A stretch of DNA of 64,000 nt from Sinomonas sp. P10A9 (GTDB taxonomy: Bacteria > Actinomycetota > Actinomycetes > Actinomycetales > Micrococcaceae). A program made the translations under genes and the position numbers. How positions within the stretch are numbered: position 1 is the stretch's first letter; each line of letters opens with the position of its first letter. The notes under the pieces are model-generated. The model saw nothing but the letters and a program-made list of their open reading frames with translations. It did not search any database and had not been told where the DNA came from. Below, in pieces: positions 1 through 7,431 of this stretch. The stretch spans positions 1,054,001 through 1,118,000 of the forward strand of contig NZ_CP163302.1 in NCBI RefSeq assembly GCF_041022165.1. The letters run 5' to 3'.

Positions 1-157
1 GGTCAGGGCGTTCTTGCCTCCGGCAGTGCTCACTCCATCTCCGGAAGCGTTCATGCCATCAGTGTGCGCGCCCGGTGCCTTCCGGACCATCGCGTGATCG
101 CGCTATCCGACGCGGGCCCACCGCCCTTGCTTGCCCGCAGCGCTATTCCGCGGCGTT

Positions 158-505
158 CTATTCCGCGGCGCGCGTGGTGCCGCTGCCCCCCACCCAGTCC
201 TCGGTCACCGCAGGGGGGAAGTCCACCGTCTGGAGCGTCTCGACGACGGCGGAGACCTCGGGATGCGTCTTGGTGAGCCGGGCGCGGAGGAGAGCAATGA
301 CCGAGATGAGGAACCACGCGATGTTCGTCACCACAGAGGGCCACGCGCCGTGGTAGGCGCCGTTGACCATGAAGGCGCACGAACCCAGGAGGTTCGCCGT
401 CTGGAATCGGCGGCCCGGCCGCAGCCAGCCCATGGAGACAGACAGGTACGCCACCAGGACTGCGACCGCTCCGGCCCATCCGGTGACTTCAATCGGCACG
501 TCCAC
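158..505 (-). CDS. Small CBU_0592-type membrane protein
   Basis: This encodes about 115 aa with three or so hydrophobic stretches (AVAVLVAYLSV, the NLLGSCAFMVNG region, NIAWFLISVIALL). That pattern matches the small integral-membrane family annotated as CBU_0592-like, whose biochemical role is unknown. I place the start at the GTG at 505, preceded by GAAGGGAG, rather than the longer upstream extension, which is arginine/proline-rich and looks like a frame shadow. The start lies inside the 3' end of the upstream regulator gene (17-nt overlap), so translation is probably coupled. It may be a membrane partner or target of that sensor-like regulator; this is inference from position only. Confidence 0.7.
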   Translation of the reverse strand: MDVPIEVTGWAGAVAVLVAYLSVSMGWLRPGRRFQTANLLGSCAFMVNGAYHGAWPSVVTNIAWFLISVIALLRARLTKTHPEVSAVVETLQTVDFPPAVTEDWVGGSGTTRAAE

Positions 506-1994
506 GGGCGCTCCCTTCAGATGTCTGCATTGCTTGCGGGCTGCGGGACGGCGTGGCCGTCGGCCGCGGCGCCTGCGCCAGATGGAGGCGCCAGGGGACG
601 GGTGGGAGGGCGATGGTCCGGGCCACCTCGGCGGTGGAGGAGAAGATGTCGCCGACAAGGCTGCCGGAGTTGGCTGCGATGACAACGTCCATCTGGTCGA
701 CGATGCACGATCCCCACGGAAGCGATTCGAGGAACGGCGCGAATCCCGCCTGGAGTTGGCTCACCAGGACATCGGCCACCGCGGCCCCGATCATCCGCCC
801 CTCCCTCATCACGCATTTGCTGAACGTGACGATGTACGCGTTCGAGCCGTTCGCGTCGACATAGGCGTAGCTGGCCTGGACCGGTTCTGTGGCCCCTTCC
901 CGGGGCCACCAGGGAGCGGTGGCGTAGTCGTAGTACTCGAGGTCCATCTCGAGCCGCTGCGGGGTGCTGCGGCCAGGCGGAACATAGGCCCACACGAAGC
1001 CTGACTCGCCGAAGAACCTCGAGTCCGCGAGGAATCCCGTCCCGTAGAGGATGGGATGCGTCTCGACCAGAGTGTCGTGCGCGATCTGATAGACGCCTTC
1101 CAGCTCGTCCAGGCCTCCGCCCGGGGCAGCATCGAGGGCGGCGTGGACGGCCTCTTCGACGACGTGGATCGACGCGACGGCCGTCTTCTCGATCTCGGCG
1201 GCGAGCGCTCCGATGGACGTGATGGCACCTTCTTCCCCCAGGCCGCCGCGCAGAGCAGCGTCCTGGGGTGCGGTGTCCATGGACATGCGCAGGTCGATCA
1301 GAGCGTTCATCTCGCGGCGGACGTGCCCTTCGGCCCGGGTGCGCGCGAGGAGGGTATCGCCACTGCCGATGGCCCCCACGATCTCGGCATGCTCGCGCGC
1401 GGCCGTGAGGCCTTCGCCCGCGGTGCTCGTCCAGATCAGGGGCCCGACCTCGGCCTGGAGCGCCATCTCCTGCCGGGTGAGCCGGACGGACCGTGACGCG
1501 GCCGCGAGTTCAAGGTGGAACTTGCTGTCCGCGCGGGCCATGTCTGCGGGTTCATGGGCTGTCCCGACCATGGCCCCGAGGGATGCGAGGCGCGCGACCG
1601 AGATCTGCTGCGGCCGTGCGGCCGCTGCCGCCGCGGCTGAGCCCGCCAGGACCGCCCGGTACTCGCGGATGTCGCGGAGGGCGTCAAGGGAGTAGGCGCC
1701 CAGCGCATCCCTCCGCGCCCGGGCCAACTGGCCCGTGTTCGCCTTGACGAAGCTTCCACCGCCACGGCCTCGGCGTGTTTCCACGAGTCCCAGGTGGCGG
1801 AGCTCGGCCAGGGCTGAGCGCAGCGTCTGCGTCGAGACGCCCATCATCGCCGCGAGGTCGTTCTCGCTGGGCAGCTGGGTCTCGTCCTCGAGGACCCCCA
1901 GCTCGATCGCCTGCCTGATCCGGCGTCCGATCTCCTCGCCGCGCTCGGCGGTCTCAAGGGGGGCGAAGGCGAGTTGTTCCCTCCAACTGCTCAC
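489..1994 (-). CDS. GntR-FCD regulator with C-terminal Cache/PDC-like domain
   Basis: The protein is 501 aa with a GTG start preceded by GGGGAGGA. Residues ~15-80 form a GntR winged helix (LPSENDLAAMMGVSTQTLRSAL, then RGRGGGSFV), and ~90-230 an FCD-like helical effector domain. Ordinary FadR-type GntR regulators stop near 230-250 aa. Here about 250 residues follow (roughly 255-480), including a region with WAYVPPG, ...YYDYATAPWW, YAYVDANGSNAYIVTFSK and a second half ending ...GDIFSS. This looks like a PDC/Cache-type ligand sensor. The last ~25 residues are low-complexity. It is followed by a small membrane protein that overlaps its end. It probably represses or activates the divergent promoter at about 2043. 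The ligand is unknown. Confidence 0.75.
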   Translation of the reverse strand: MSSWREQLAFAPLETAERGEEIGRRIRQAIELGVLEDETQLPSENDLAAMMGVSTQTLRSALAELRHLGLVETRRGRGGGSFVKANTGQLARARRDALGAYSLDALRDIREYRAVLAGSAAAAAAARPQQISVARLASLGAMVGTAHEPADMARADSKFHLELAAASRSVRLTRQEMALQAEVGPLIWTSTAGEGLTAAREHAEIVGAIGSGDTLLARTRAEGHVRREMNALIDLRMSMDTAPQDAALRGGLGEEGAITSIGALAAEIEKTAVASIHVVEEAVHAALDAAPGGGLDELEGVYQIAHDTLVETHPILYGTGFLADSRFFGESGFVWAYVPPGRSTPQRLEMDLEYYDYATAPWWPREGATEPVQASYAYVDANGSNAYIVTFSKCVMREGRMIGAAVADVLVSQLQAGFAPFLESLPWGSCIVDQMDVVIAANSGSLVGDIFSSTAEVARTIALPPVPWRLHLAQAPRPTATPSRSPQAMQTSEGSARGRAD

Positions 1995-2033
1995 GAGTCC
2001 TCCCCTTCTCCTCTTCGTTCTCCCTGAGTCTAT

Positions 2034-2078
2034 CCTAAACCCTTGACATGTGAACTCACAGGTTTAGAGTTTAGATAT
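2034..2078 (+). promoter_or_regulatory. Promoter with embedded palindrome, likely GntR operator
   Basis: TTGACA (2043-2048) and TAGAGT (2065-2070) are spaced 16 nt and would fire rightward into the small genes at 2143. The spacer carries a perfect inverted repeat TGTGA-N2-TCACA (2049-2060), flanked by a wider CTAAACC/GGTTTAG repeat. The site sits between the GntR gene and its divergent neighbours, so autoregulation by the GntR protein is the simplest reading. Confidence 0.6.
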
Positions 2079-2142
2079 CAGCGGAACGGGACCCAGATCC
2101 CGGGCCGGCCACCCAGAGAAGATGACAGAGGAGGCGGGGACC

Positions 2143-2460
2143 ATGGTGGATGTCAATGATGTCGTCCATGTGTGGAGCCGCGCCGGTCATGGGACACCTC
2201 ATGACCGACTGGGCCTGTACGCCCAAGCACTCACTGCACACCGTCCGGTCGGCCCCTACCGGGCCCTCGACGACGCGCAGGAAGACGGCGCGATCCTCGC
2301 CCTCTACCGTGTGGACCGTCCCCAGGCGACGATCGCCGACCTCCGCCAACTCCCAGCCCTCGCGCTCTGGAGCTACCGCCAGATGCTGCACGATCTGGCC
2401 CGCGAAGGCCTCGGCCCGCTTCAGGACCATGGAACACTGCGGATCGGAGTCCTGCGGTGA
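2143..2460 (+). CDS. Hypothetical protein
   Basis: I do not recognise this 105-aa soluble protein. The ATG at 2143 is chosen because GGAGG sits 7-8 nt upstream; an in-frame ATG at 2122 would be the alternative. The sequence is balanced, with a hydrophobic middle (DGAILALYRVDRPQATIADL) and a helical end, and codon third positions are mostly G/C, as expected for a real gene. It lies directly downstream of the palindromic promoter and overlaps the next small gene by GTGA, so the pair is probably an operon divergent from the GntR-sensor regulator. It may belong to that regulator's regulon. Confidence 0.6.
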   Translation: MVDVNDVVHVWSRAGHGTPHDRLGLYAQALTAHRPVGPYRALDDAQEDGAILALYRVDRPQATIADLRQLPALALWSYRQMLHDLAREGLGPLQDHGTLRIGVLR

Positions 2461-2624
2461 AGCGGCGCATCCCCCGACCCGTCGGCGGCATCCCCACCAC
2501 CGTGTACCCACAGCCCCGCCGCGACGTTCCGACCACAGTGGCCGCACAGGCCCGCGACGCCGACGCGCACGAGCGGCTCATCCGCCGCCTCGACCTCGAG
2601 ATCATCGTCCTCGACCTCATCTGA
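2457..2624 (+). CDS. Very small hypothetical protein, translationally coupled
   Basis: This is a 55-aa ORF starting with GTG inside the stop codon of the previous gene (GTGA overlap) and ending TGA at 2622. It begins VKRRIPRPVGGIP and ends with a hydrophobic/acidic helix RRLDLEIIVLDLI. Most third codon positions are G or C, which argues for real coding. No family is recognised. It is probably co-translated with the 105-aa protein. Confidence 0.5.
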   Translation: MKRRIPRPVGGIPTTVYPQPRRDVPTTVAAQARDADAHERLIRRLDLEIIVLDLI

Positions 2625-2666
2625 GGCGACTCAAGCTCCTGGCCTCCCGCCCCCGCCAAGCGCCCT

Positions 2667-3419
2667 CTACCGGTACTCCGGGTTCGGGTGGTCCGCCTTG
2701 GAGAGGTCCCAGTTGAACGTCACGTTGCCGTACACCGGGATTCCGCCGGCGTCCTTGATGCGGCGGGCGGTGTGCAGCATGTTCCAGGCTGCGAACACCG
2801 CGTTCCGCGTGGTCCAGTGGTTCTGGGCGCCCCGGTTGTCGTCGAGATAGGACGGCCCCGGTCCGGCCTCACCGGTCCAGTAGGCGTCCGCCTGCGGCGG
2901 GATCGTGAAGCCGATATGGGAGAGCGCGTAGAGCAGCTGGGCGGCGCAGTGCTTCGCGCCGTCCTCGTTGCCGGTCACGATGACGCCGCCCACCTTGCCG
3001 TAGTACGACCACTGCCCGGCAGCGTTGAGCTCGCCCGAGAAGCCGTAGAGGCGCTCGACCGTCTTCCGGGTGACCGAGGATTGGTCTCCGAGCCAGATCG
3101 GGGTTGCCAGGACCACAATGTCCGCGGGCTCAATGAGGGAGTGGTACAGGTCCGGGAAGTCGTCCGTCTCCCAGCCGTGCTCGCGCATGTCTGGGTAGAC
3201 GCCGGGCGGGATGTCGTGGTCCACCGTGCGGATCTCGTCGACGTGGGTGCCCACGCCCTCGAGCACGTGCCTGCTCACCGCGATGAGTCCGTCCGTGTGG
3301 CTCGTCTCGGGACTCGGCTTGAGCGTCCCGTTGAGGTAGACGGCGCGGAGGTCGCTGAAGTCGGTCGTATTCGCGGCGATCTCCGCGTCGATGAACGCCT
3401 GGACTGATTCCGGCAGCAT
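2667..3419 (-). CDS. Flavodoxin-like NAD(P)H-dependent oxidoreductase
   Basis: This 250-aa protein has the flavodoxin/NADPH-dependent FMN reductase fold: an early beta strand and phosphate-loop-like turn (AVYLNGTLKPSPETSHTDGL), a central strand VVLATPIWLGDQSSV that normally packs on the flavin, and GGVIVTGNEDGAKH near the third flavin loop. The family reduces FMN, quinones or related acceptors with NAD(P)H in the cytoplasm. The ATG at 3419 has GAAGGACC upstream. It is followed on the opposite strand by the small hypothetical genes and preceded by an MFS transporter in the same orientation, but nothing fixes its substrate. Confidence 0.8.
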   Translation of the reverse strand: MLPESVQAFIDAEIAANTTDFSDLRAVYLNGTLKPSPETSHTDGLIAVSRHVLEGVGTHVDEIRTVDHDIPPGVYPDMREHGWETDDFPDLYHSLIEPADIVVLATPIWLGDQSSVTRKTVERLYGFSGELNAAGQWSYYGKVGGVIVTGNEDGAKHCAAQLLYALSHIGFTIPPQADAYWTGEAGPGPSYLDDNRGAQNHWTTRNAVFAAWNMLHTARRIKDAGGIPVYGNVTFNWDLSKADHPNPEYR

Positions 3420-3458
3420 GGTCGGGTCCTTCCGTCGTGGGTCTTCCCACCCCCGATG

Positions 3459-4763
3459 CTAGGCGCGCTGCGAGCGGGAGGCGAGGGGCGGCGTCGTGCG
3501 TGACTGGATCGCCAGGAAGCCCGTCACCGCCATGACGACGAGTGCACCGAGCACGAACGCGAGCGGCGCCTGCCAGTTGCCCGCGGCCTCGCGCAGTCCG
3601 CCGATGACGATCGGCCCCGTGGATGCGATCGCGTACCCGACGGACTGGATGAGCGCCGTCATGCGCCGGTTCTCATCGAGGCTGCGGGCCCGCTTGATGA
3701 CCACGGTGAACACGACCGTGAACGTGCCGCCCTGGGCGATGCCCCCGAGCACGGCCCACAGCACCCACGCGGCCGGGGCCACCAGGAGGCCCGCCGGGAG
3801 CACGAGCCAGCAGACGGCGACGAGCGCGAAGAGCTGCTTCTCGCCCCACCCGAAGAGGTGGATGAGGGCGGGGATGAGCAGGGGTCCGGCGATCGCGAAC
3901 AGCTGGAGGAGGCTCGCCCCGAGTCCGGCCTGGGCCAAGGTCATGCCCTGCGTCTGGGCGAGATACGAGGGCAGCCACAGGGTCATGGCGTAGTAGCCGA
4001 CGTTGTGCAGCGCGAAGGTCGCCGTGAACAGCCACATCATGCGCCGATTCCCGGGGCTGATCTTGGCTCGGGGGACGAGGGGGAGGGGCCCGGTCTCGGT
4101 GCCCGGCTGTCCCTGCGCCGCCCGCAGCTCCGCGCGACGCCGCGCGGCCGCCTTCGCGGCGCGCCCCGGGAAGTCAGCGTCGGACCACCGCGGCCCGTCC
4201 TTGCTGGCAGGGAATACGAAGAGCCAGACGCCTGAGGCGATGGCCACGAATCCGAGCCAGGACACGAGCGAGCCCTGCCAGCCGATCGTGCCGGCCAGTG
4301 GCGCAGTGAGCGCCGACGCGAGAGTGGTGCCGACGTTCACGGCGGCCGTGGTCACGCCGGTCATGAGCGCAGCGCGGAGCGGGAAGTCGCGGCCCACGAT
4401 GAGCGGCGTGGCCACATTCACGAGGGTCATGGCGACGCCGAGGACCACGGTCCCGACGAGCGCCCCCGCGGCGCCACCGTAGGAGCGCACCACGATGCCC
4501 AGGGCAAGCCCGCCGAAGAAGTACAGGACCGCGTGATTGATGCCGATCTTGCCCATGAGCCATGCCGCGGCTGGAGTGATGAGCCCGAAGCAGAGCACCG
4601 GGATCGCGGCGAGGAGGCCCACGACGGCGGCGCTGAGCCCCGTGTCGCGCTGGATGTCCGGGAGTACCGGCCCGAGGCCGACGATCGGCGCGCGGGAGTT
4701 GAGCGACATGAGGCCGACGGCGAGGAGGGCCAGCGCCGCGGTACGGCTGATCCGCCGGGTCAC
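3459..4763 (-). CDS. MFS transporter, CynX/NimT (cyanate permease-like) family
   Basis: The protein is 434 aa with about 12 hydrophobic helices. The opening motif (MSLNSRAPIVGLGPVLPDI) and the following glycine-rich helices are typical of the CynX/NimT/YeaN branch of the major facilitator superfamily, whose members move small anions or drugs. The GTG start at 4763, preceded by GAAAGGACA, puts helix 1 at the N-terminus. A much longer open frame runs upstream but would run antisense through the tautomerase gene. A cytoplasmic loop rich in Arg/Ala (AKAAARRRAELRAAQ) separates the two halves. It is divergent from the tautomerase gene, and the shared gap holds an 18-bp palindrome resembling the IolR-type box. 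Confidence 0.8.
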   Translation of the reverse strand: MTRRISRTAALALLAVGLMSLNSRAPIVGLGPVLPDIQRDTGLSAAVVGLLAAIPVLCFGLITPAAAWLMGKIGINHAVLYFFGGLALGIVVRSYGGAAGALVGTVVLGVAMTLVNVATPLIVGRDFPLRAALMTGVTTAAVNVGTTLASALTAPLAGTIGWQGSLVSWLGFVAIASGVWLFVFPASKDGPRWSDADFPGRAAKAAARRRAELRAAQGQPGTETGPLPLVPRAKISPGNRRMMWLFTATFALHNVGYYAMTLWLPSYLAQTQGMTLAQAGLGASLLQLFAIAGPLLIPALIHLFGWGEKQLFALVAVCWLVLPAGLLVAPAAWVLWAVLGGIAQGGTFTVVFTVVIKRARSLDENRRMTALIQSVGYAIASTGPIVIGGLREAAGNWQAPLAFVLGALVVMAVTGFLAIQSRTTPPLASRSQRA

Positions 4764-4832
4764 GGGTGTCCTTTCGGGAGGGGGATTCTGGTCCACCCTC
4801 TCACGGCGAGGTCGCGCCACCGAGGTGACCGA

Positions 4833-4899
4833 ACTTTGTAAGGACAAAGTGTTGCAACAGCGGCTGATGCGGCTTAGTCTGAGTATGTCAGCACAAAGT
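4833..4899. promoter_or_regulatory. Palindromic operator between MFS and tautomerase genes
   Basis: There is a perfect inverted repeat ACTTTGT-N4-ACAAAGT at 4833-4850, and a further ACAAAGT half-site at 4893-4899 just before the tautomerase gene. The overlapping stretch TTGTAAGGACAAA (4836-4848) matches 11 of 13 positions of the TTGACAGGACAAA box found in front of the inositol genes. It could serve IolR or a separate regulator. Confidence 0.55.
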
Positions 4900-4922
4900 T
4901 CCACAGTGAAGGTGCCCCGCAC

Positions 4923-5327
4923 ATGCCTCTCATCCGCATCGACGTCAATGCCGGCCGCACCCGCGAGCAGCTCGCGCGCATCAGCCGTGCCGTCCACGAG
5001 GCGGTTCTGGCTGAGTACCGCATCCCCGAGCGCGACTACTTCCACATCGTCACCGAGCATGCGCCGGGCCAGATCGTCGCGCAGGATGCGGGCCTCGGAT
5101 TCGAACGCTCGGGCGGCGTTGTCATGATCCAGATCTTCACGCAGGGCGGGCGCAGCCAGGAGGCCAAGGAGTCCCTGTTCGCGGCCGTCGCGCACAACCT
5201 CGCCGACGCGGGCGTGCCGGGCGAGGACGTCTTCATCGGCTACGTCGAGAACGGTGCCGGGGACTGGTCCTTCGGCTTCGGCCGGGCCCAGTATGTGACG
5301 GGCGAGCTGGCCGTCCCTGCTGGCTGA
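4923..5327 (+). CDS. Tautomerase (4-oxalocrotonate tautomerase superfamily)
   Basis: The 134-aa protein begins MPLIRIDVNAGRTREQL. After Met removal this gives the catalytic Pro-1 of the 4-OT/MIF superfamily, and the beta strand that follows is conserved. Length and the C-terminal half (VIGY-like segment VFIGYVENGAGDWSFG) resemble the longer, two-motif tautomerase subgroup. These enzymes isomerise 2-hydroxydienoates or keto-enol compounds in the cytosol. It is divergent from the CynX-type transporter and 54 nt upstream of the iolC promoter motif region. A role with keto-enol intermediates of cyclitol breakdown is conceivable but unproven. Confidence 0.8.
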   Translation: MPLIRIDVNAGRTREQLARISRAVHEAVLAEYRIPERDYFHIVTEHAPGQIVAQDAGLGFERSGGVVMIQIFTQGGRSQEAKESLFAAVAHNLADAGVPGEDVFIGYVENGAGDWSFGFGRAQYVTGELAVPAG

Positions 5328-5330
5328 AAT

Positions 5331-5374
5331 TGTCAATACAAACCTTTGACAGGACATTAATTCTGTAGCAGAGT
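5331..5374 (+). promoter_or_regulatory. iolC operon promoter with IolR-like box
   Basis: TTGACA at 5346-5351 is followed at 17 nt by CAGAGT (5369-5374). The -35 overlaps the box TTGACAGGACATT (5346-5358), and TGTCAA at 5331-5336 forms an inverted repeat with TTGACA (9-nt spacer). The predicted start of transcription falls near 5381, where an in-frame GTG of iolC also lies. Confidence 0.6.
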
Positions 5375-5446
5375 TGACCCGTGGCCGACGCCACAGGCAG
5401 CGAAGCCGGCCCGGGGTTCCGGGCTTACAACGAAAGGCACCGCGAA

Positions 5447-6436
5447 GTGACCTACGACGTTCTCACGATGGGGCGCATCAGCGTCGACATCTACCCCAAC
5501 GACATCGGAGTCGGCCTGGCGGACGTGACGAGCTTCGGCAAGTACCTGGGCGGCTCGCCGTCGAACGTCGCCGTCGCCGCAGCCCGCCACGGGCGCACCA
5601 CCGCCGTCATCACCCGCACCGGGGACGACCCGTTCGGGACGTACCTCCACCGCGAGCTGGCCAAGTTCGGCGTCGATGACCGTTTCGTGGCCCCGGTCCC
5701 GGGACTCCAGACCCCGGCGACCTTCTGCGCCATCATCCCGGCCACGCACGAGTTCCCGCTGTACTTCTACGGCCGCTTCCCCACGGCCCCGGACCTGCAG
5801 ATCAAGGCCGAGGAGCTGGACCTCGCGGCCATCAGGGACGCGCGGATCTTCTGGTCCACCGTGACGGGCCTGTGCCAGGAGCCGAGCCGCTCGGCCCACA
5901 TCGCCGCCCATGAGGCGCGCCCCCGCGCTGAGTTGGCCGAGGGCCAGTTCACGGTCCTCGACCTCGACTACCGGCCCATGTTCTGGGACTCCGAGGACGC
6001 AGCCCGCGAGCAGGTCGCCAGAGTCCTGCCGCACGTCACGGTCGCGATCGGCAACGAGGAGGAGTGCGCTGTCGCCGTCGGCCACGGCACCCCGGACGAG
6101 CAGGCCGACCGCCTCCTGGCCGCGGGCGTCGAGATCGCCGTGGTCAAGCTCGGCCCCGAGGGCGTCATGGCCAAGACCCGCACCGAGCGCGTCGTCTCCG
6201 CCCCGGTCCCGGTCGAGACCCTCAACGGCCTCGGCGCCGGCGACTCGTTCGGCGGCGCGTTCTGCCACGGACTCCTCGCCGGCTGGCCGCTCGCCCAGGT
6301 CCTGGACTACGCGAACGCCTCCGGCGCGATCGTCGCCTCGCGCCTCTCGTGCGCCGATGCGATGCCGACGCCGGCAGAGGTCACCTCGCTGCTGTCCGAA
6401 CGCGGCCGTCTCGTCCCCGAGGCGGTGGCCCAGTGA
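5447..6436 (+). CDS. iolC: 5-dehydro-2-deoxygluconokinase
   Basis: IolC phosphorylates 5-dehydro-2-deoxy-D-gluconate (2-deoxy-5-keto-gluconate) with ATP in the myo-inositol pathway. The 329-aa PfkB-family sequence has the substrate-side motif YLGGSPSNVAVAAARHG near residue 33 and the catalytic ATP/anion-hole motif NGLGAGDSFGG with the base Asp near residue 266. The conserved opening TYDVLTMGRISVDIYP supports the GTG at 5447 (GAAAGG nine nt upstream). An in-frame GTG at 5381 would add 22 residues and would coincide with the predicted transcription start, so a leaderless longer form cannot be excluded. It heads the iol operon, and its stop overlaps the next start (GTGA). Confidence 0.92.
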   Translation: MTYDVLTMGRISVDIYPNDIGVGLADVTSFGKYLGGSPSNVAVAAARHGRTTAVITRTGDDPFGTYLHRELAKFGVDDRFVAPVPGLQTPATFCAIIPATHEFPLYFYGRFPTAPDLQIKAEELDLAAIRDARIFWSTVTGLCQEPSRSAHIAAHEARPRAELAEGQFTVLDLDYRPMFWDSEDAAREQVARVLPHVTVAIGNEEECAVAVGHGTPDEQADRLLAAGVEIAVVKLGPEGVMAKTRTERVVSAPVPVETLNGLGAGDSFGGAFCHGLLAGWPLAQVLDYANASGAIVASRLSCADAMPTPAEVTSLLSERGRLVPEAVAQ

Positions 6437-7431
6437 GCGCCGCCGCCGAGACCGCGTCTCCGAGCGGCGTCGTCCGTGGCGGCGCGCCCGTCCTCGCGAA
6501 CCCGCATGACGACGACCCTCGCCGCTACGAGCACCTCACCAAGATCCGGCTCGAGGACCCGGCCGCCGTTGCGCGCGCCGCCCAGAACCGCCGCCGCCAC
6601 CCGGGCCCCGTGCTCGGCAAGCAGGACTTCATCGTCGCGGCCGACCACCCCGCCCGCGGCGCGCTCGCGGCCCAGGGCCGGCCCGAGGCCATGGCAGACC
6701 GACGCGAGCTCCTCGACAGGCTCCAGATCGCACTCGCGAACCCCGCCGTCGACGGTGTCCTGGCGAGCCCGGACATCATGGACGACCTGCTTCTTCTCGG
6801 CGCGCTCGAGGGCAAGCTCGTCTTCGGCTCGATGAACCGCGGCGGGCTGGCCGGGTTCGTCAACGAGTTCGACGACCGCTTCACGGGCCACACGGCCGAG
6901 GCGCTCGCGGCGCTGGGGGCCGACGGCGGCAAGATGCTCACCCGCATCGCCCTCGGCGATCCTGCCACCGCGTCCATCCTCGAGAGCACCGCGAAGGCCA
7001 TCGACGCGCTCGCCGCCCGCGGCCTCATCGCGATGGTCGAGCCGTTCCTCTCGGGCTGGGTCGACGGCAAGGTCAAGAACGACCTCTCCGCTGAGGCCGT
7101 CATCAAGTCCATCGGGATCGCCTCGGGCCTCGGCTCGACGAGCGCCTACACGTGGATGAAGCTGCCCGTCGTGGAGGACATGGAACGGGTCATGGCCGCC
7201 ACGACCATGCCGACGGTCCTCCTGGGCGGGGACCCGACCGGCCACCAGGACGAGGTCTTCGCCTCGTGGGGCCGGGCGCTCGCACTGCCGGGCGTGCAGG
7301 GCCTGACCGTGGGCCGCACGCTCCTCTACCCCGCCGACGGCGACGTTGCCGGCGCCGTCGCAGCTGCGGCTTCGCTGCTGCACACCGAAGAGATCCCGTC
7401 GGGACACAGCACCAAGGAGGCTGCCCAGTGA
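6433..7431 (+). CDS. Cgl0159-type (beta/alpha)8 protein of inositol clusters, aldolase-like
   Basis: The 332-aa product has a class-I-aldolase-like TIM barrel. Repeated strand ends include FIVAADHPARGA, GVLASPDIMDD, FGSMNRGG, ALIAMVEPFLSG and TVLLGGDPTG. It is the family usually annotated as Cgl0159-like or deoxyribose-phosphate-aldolase-like, found beside iolC in actinobacteria. A possible Schiff-base lysine lies in AYTWMKLPVV. Because no separate iolJ aldolase is present in the window, cleavage of 2-deoxy-5-keto-gluconate 6-phosphate to DHAP and malonic semialdehyde is a natural proposal; this is inference. The GTG start is inside the iolC stop, and its own end overlaps iolD, so the three are translationally coupled. 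Confidence 0.8.
   Translation: MSAAAETASPSGVVRGGAPVLANPHDDDPRRYEHLTKIRLEDPAAVARAAQNRRRHPGPVLGKQDFIVAADHPARGALAAQGRPEAMADRRELLDRLQIALANPAVDGVLASPDIMDDLLLLGALEGKLVFGSMNRGGLAGFVNEFDDRFTGHTAEALAALGADGGKMLTRIALGDPATASILESTAKAIDALAARGLIAMVEPFLSGWVDGKVKNDLSAEAVIKSIGIASGLGSTSAYTWMKLPVVEDMERVMAATTMPTVLLGGDPTGHQDEVFASWGRALALPGVQGLTVGRTLLYPADGDVAGAVAAAASLLHTEEIPSGHSTKEAAQ

Noticed and set aside
1-157. Short open frames at the left edge
   Set aside because: They run into the membrane protein gene in other frames and show no domain or ribosome site; only a tandem TATTCCGCGGCG repeat (143 and 159) is visible.
2071-2547. 158-aa minus-strand open frame opposite the small genes
   Set aside because: Promoter, ribosome site and third-position GC support the plus-strand pair instead.
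3459-5357. 632-aa reading of the MFS gene with a 198-residue N-terminal extension
   Set aside because: The extension would be antisense to the tautomerase gene; GTG at 4763 with a good ribosome site gives a normal-length carrier.
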